Notes under the pieces: model-generated
Told to the model about the DNA's origin: nothing
Databases searched by the model: none
The model's input: only the letters and a program-made list of their open reading frames with translations
Assembly (NCBI GenBank): GCA_902803685.1
Contig: CADCQR010000136.1
Span: 1-8,673, forward strand
Direction of reading: 5' to 3'
DNA: 8,673 nt
DNA from: an uncultured Erysipelotrichaceae bacterium
Lineage (GTDB): Bacteria; Bacillota_I; Bacilli_A; RF39; UBA660
Program-made: the position numbers and the translations under genes
Shown here: positions 8,325 through 8,673 of the stretch, piece after piece
Position numbering within the stretch: the first letter of the stretch is position 1
Layout: each line of letters opens with the position of its first letter

Positions 8325-8534
8325 AATAAAAGTCATCCTAGATGACCGAGTTTTTAATATTTATATCCATTATTATCAGTAACAATATAAATATACTTAA
8401 CCATTAAGAGTTTTCTTTCTCTCTACAATATCCATAATCTGTTCTCAGCTAACTTACCATAGAACCATGCTCATTTACCGTTTATGTACTGTTCAAAAGA
8501 CAAACCAATACATAAACCAAACATTTCAGATTAC
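8325..8534 (-). ncRNA. Candidate structured small RNA of about 205 nt, family not recognised
   Basis: This stretch is framed by a strong promoter and a terminator-like hairpin and is dense in complementary segments on the minus strand, in transcript order: TAATCTG (8533-8527) pairs with CAGATTA (8441-8435) to close a domain; inside it are a 9-bp hairpin (8517-8509 with 8488-8480) and a 5-bp hairpin (8465-8461 with 8445-8441); then CTTAA-TGG-TTAAG (8408-8396); then a 10-bp perfect stem (8394-8385 with 8366-8357) topped by a 5-bp helix and a CUGA loop. The upper helix holds a G-U pair on the minus strand that is an A-C mismatch on the plus strand, which favours minus-strand RNA. The two inner elements of the first domain compete slightly at 8441. 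I looked for hallmarks of tRNA, T-box, tmRNA, SRP RNA, 6S RNA, tracrRNA and common riboswitches and saw none. Only tiny reading frames (12-17 codons) lie within it. It could instead be a long leader for rsmC-rpoBC or a decayed gene. Confidence 0.4.
8328..8346 (-). terminator. Terminator-like hairpin ending the upstream RNA unit
   Basis: A perfect 6-bp stem, GTCATC on the minus strand (8346-8341) and GATGAC (8337-8332), with a 3-nt loop, followed by TTTTATTATAATTTT. A run of A before the stem can pair with the U-run across a short bulge. On the plus strand the stem is followed by CGAG and then five T, so weak bidirectional action is possible, but no plus-strand gene leads into it. It lies about 200 nt downstream of the promoter at 8541-8569. 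Confidence 0.55.
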
Positions 8535-8540
8535 AATTTA

Positions 8541-8569
8541 ATTTTACAAAAAATTTATGGATATGTCAA
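8541..8569 (-). promoter_or_regulatory. Strong sigma-A-type promoter of the upstream RNA unit
   Basis: Minus strand TTGACA (8569-8564, full consensus), a 17-base spacer ending in TG, then TAAAAT (8546-8541, five of six). This is the best promoter in the window. The predicted start is near 8534-8532. The next signal downstream is the structured stretch and the hairpin at 8328-8346, not a protein gene. Read-through would carry transcription on into rsmC-rpoBC. Confidence 0.7.
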
Positions 8570-8620
8570 TAACTTTTTTAGTATTCTCAGGATAAAATCA
8601 TAAACTCTGCGTTTTGGGAG

Positions 8621-8660
8621 AAAACACATCCATGATAGAATAGTATCAAGGATGTGTTTT
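8621..8660. repeat. 40-bp near-perfect inverted repeat, probable bidirectional terminator
   Basis: Arms 8621-8637 and 8644-8660 are 17 bases each with one A-A mismatch and a 6-base loop. The outer 11 bp (AAAACACATCC / GGATGTGTTTT) give an A-run before and a T-run after the GC-richer core on both strands, the pattern of a bidirectional intrinsic terminator, although each T-run is only four long. On the minus strand a frame TTT TTG ACA TAT TAA would end inside the outer arm (stop 8661-8659). On the plus strand ATGTCA at 8664 follows an AAGGA (8648-8652) that lies in the right arm. The window edge prevents deciding between a terminator of an upstream minus gene and a leader hairpin of a plus gene. 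Confidence 0.6.
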
Positions 8661-8673
8661 AATATGTCAAAAA

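Noticed and set aside
8345..8405. Short minus-strand frame MVKYIYIVTDNNGYKY and a neighbouring frame starting MDIVERKK.
   Set aside because: Both are 12-16 codons, overlap strong RNA stems and lack a clear ribosome-binding site.
8471..8524. Minus-strand 17-codon frame (MFGLCIGLSFEQYINGK) about ten bases after the predicted transcript start.
   Set aside because: No ribosome-binding sequence precedes it, and it coincides with the arms of a 9-bp hairpin. The composition is small-membrane-protein-like, but the length is too short to support a gene.
8325..8534. tRNA, T-box, 6S RNA, tracrRNA, TPP or other known riboswitch in the upstream non-coding stretch.
   Set aside because: Hallmark sequences (T-loop GGTTCRA, T-box AGGGTGGNACCGCG, the full TPP core, a closing stem between 5' and 3' ends for 6S, CRISPR anti-repeat) are absent; a lone CTGAGA is not enough for TPP.
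8593..8598. TAAAAT on the plus strand as a -10 box for a plus gene starting at 8664.
   Set aside because: No acceptable -35 box at 16-18 bases; the TGTCAA further up belongs to the minus-strand promoter.
8555..8673. Minus-strand frame open for about 38 codons from the window edge (ending KKLLTYP) that could be the end of a gene.
   Set aside because: It spans the 17-bp-arm palindrome and runs into the consensus promoter; an open frame of this length is not unusual by chance, and I recognise no family in it.

Overview
The window is AT-rich and almost entirely minus-strand. It carries the two largest RNA polymerase subunit genes, rpoB and rpoC, preceded by a small class I methyltransferase gene of the RsmC/YbxB type. 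The order methyltransferase, rpoB, rpoC and the close resemblance of both subunits to Bacillus-type beta and beta' (no large lineage-specific insertions, separate rpoB and rpoC) point to a low-GC member of the Bacillota. The strongly AT-biased sequence and an Asn at a key rifampicin-contact position suggest the Erysipelotrichia/Mollicutes side of that phylum. This placement is inference. Tryptophan codons that I checked are TGG, which fits the standard code rather than a Mycoplasma code.

Layout from left to right: (1) 1-144, the 3' end of a plus-strand gene of unknown function, convergent with rpoC. (2) 131-226, a short intergenic stretch with the rpoBC terminator, whose U-tract lies inside the last codons of the convergent gene. 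(3) 227-3856 rpoC and 3856-7509 rpoB, joined by a one-base TAATG stop/start overlap. RpoB ends in an acidic tail built on a 12-bp tandem repeat. (4) 7541-8128, the methyltransferase, 31 bp ahead of rpoB. (5) 8129-8673, about 545 bp without a convincing protein gene but rich in minus-strand signals: a sigma-A-type promoter, a short leader with an intrinsic-terminator-like hairpin directly before the methyltransferase, a second strong promoter further up followed by about 200 nt of very structured sequence and another terminator-like hairpin, and a 40-bp near-perfect inverted repeat at the edge.

The three minus-strand genes most likely form one transcription unit, rsmC-rpoB-rpoC, started at the promoter at 8202-8230 and ended at the hairpin at 131-168. 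In Bacillus subtilis the same genes sit inside a longer run with rplJ-rplL upstream and rpsL-rpsG-fusA downstream. Neither flank is present here, so the unit has become free-standing.

The most interesting parts are the apparent promoter-RNA-terminator unit at 8325-8534, which I cannot match to a known RNA family; the attenuator-like leader of the RNA polymerase operon; the natural Asn at the rifampicin-site His position of RpoB; and the repeat-built acidic tail of RpoB.
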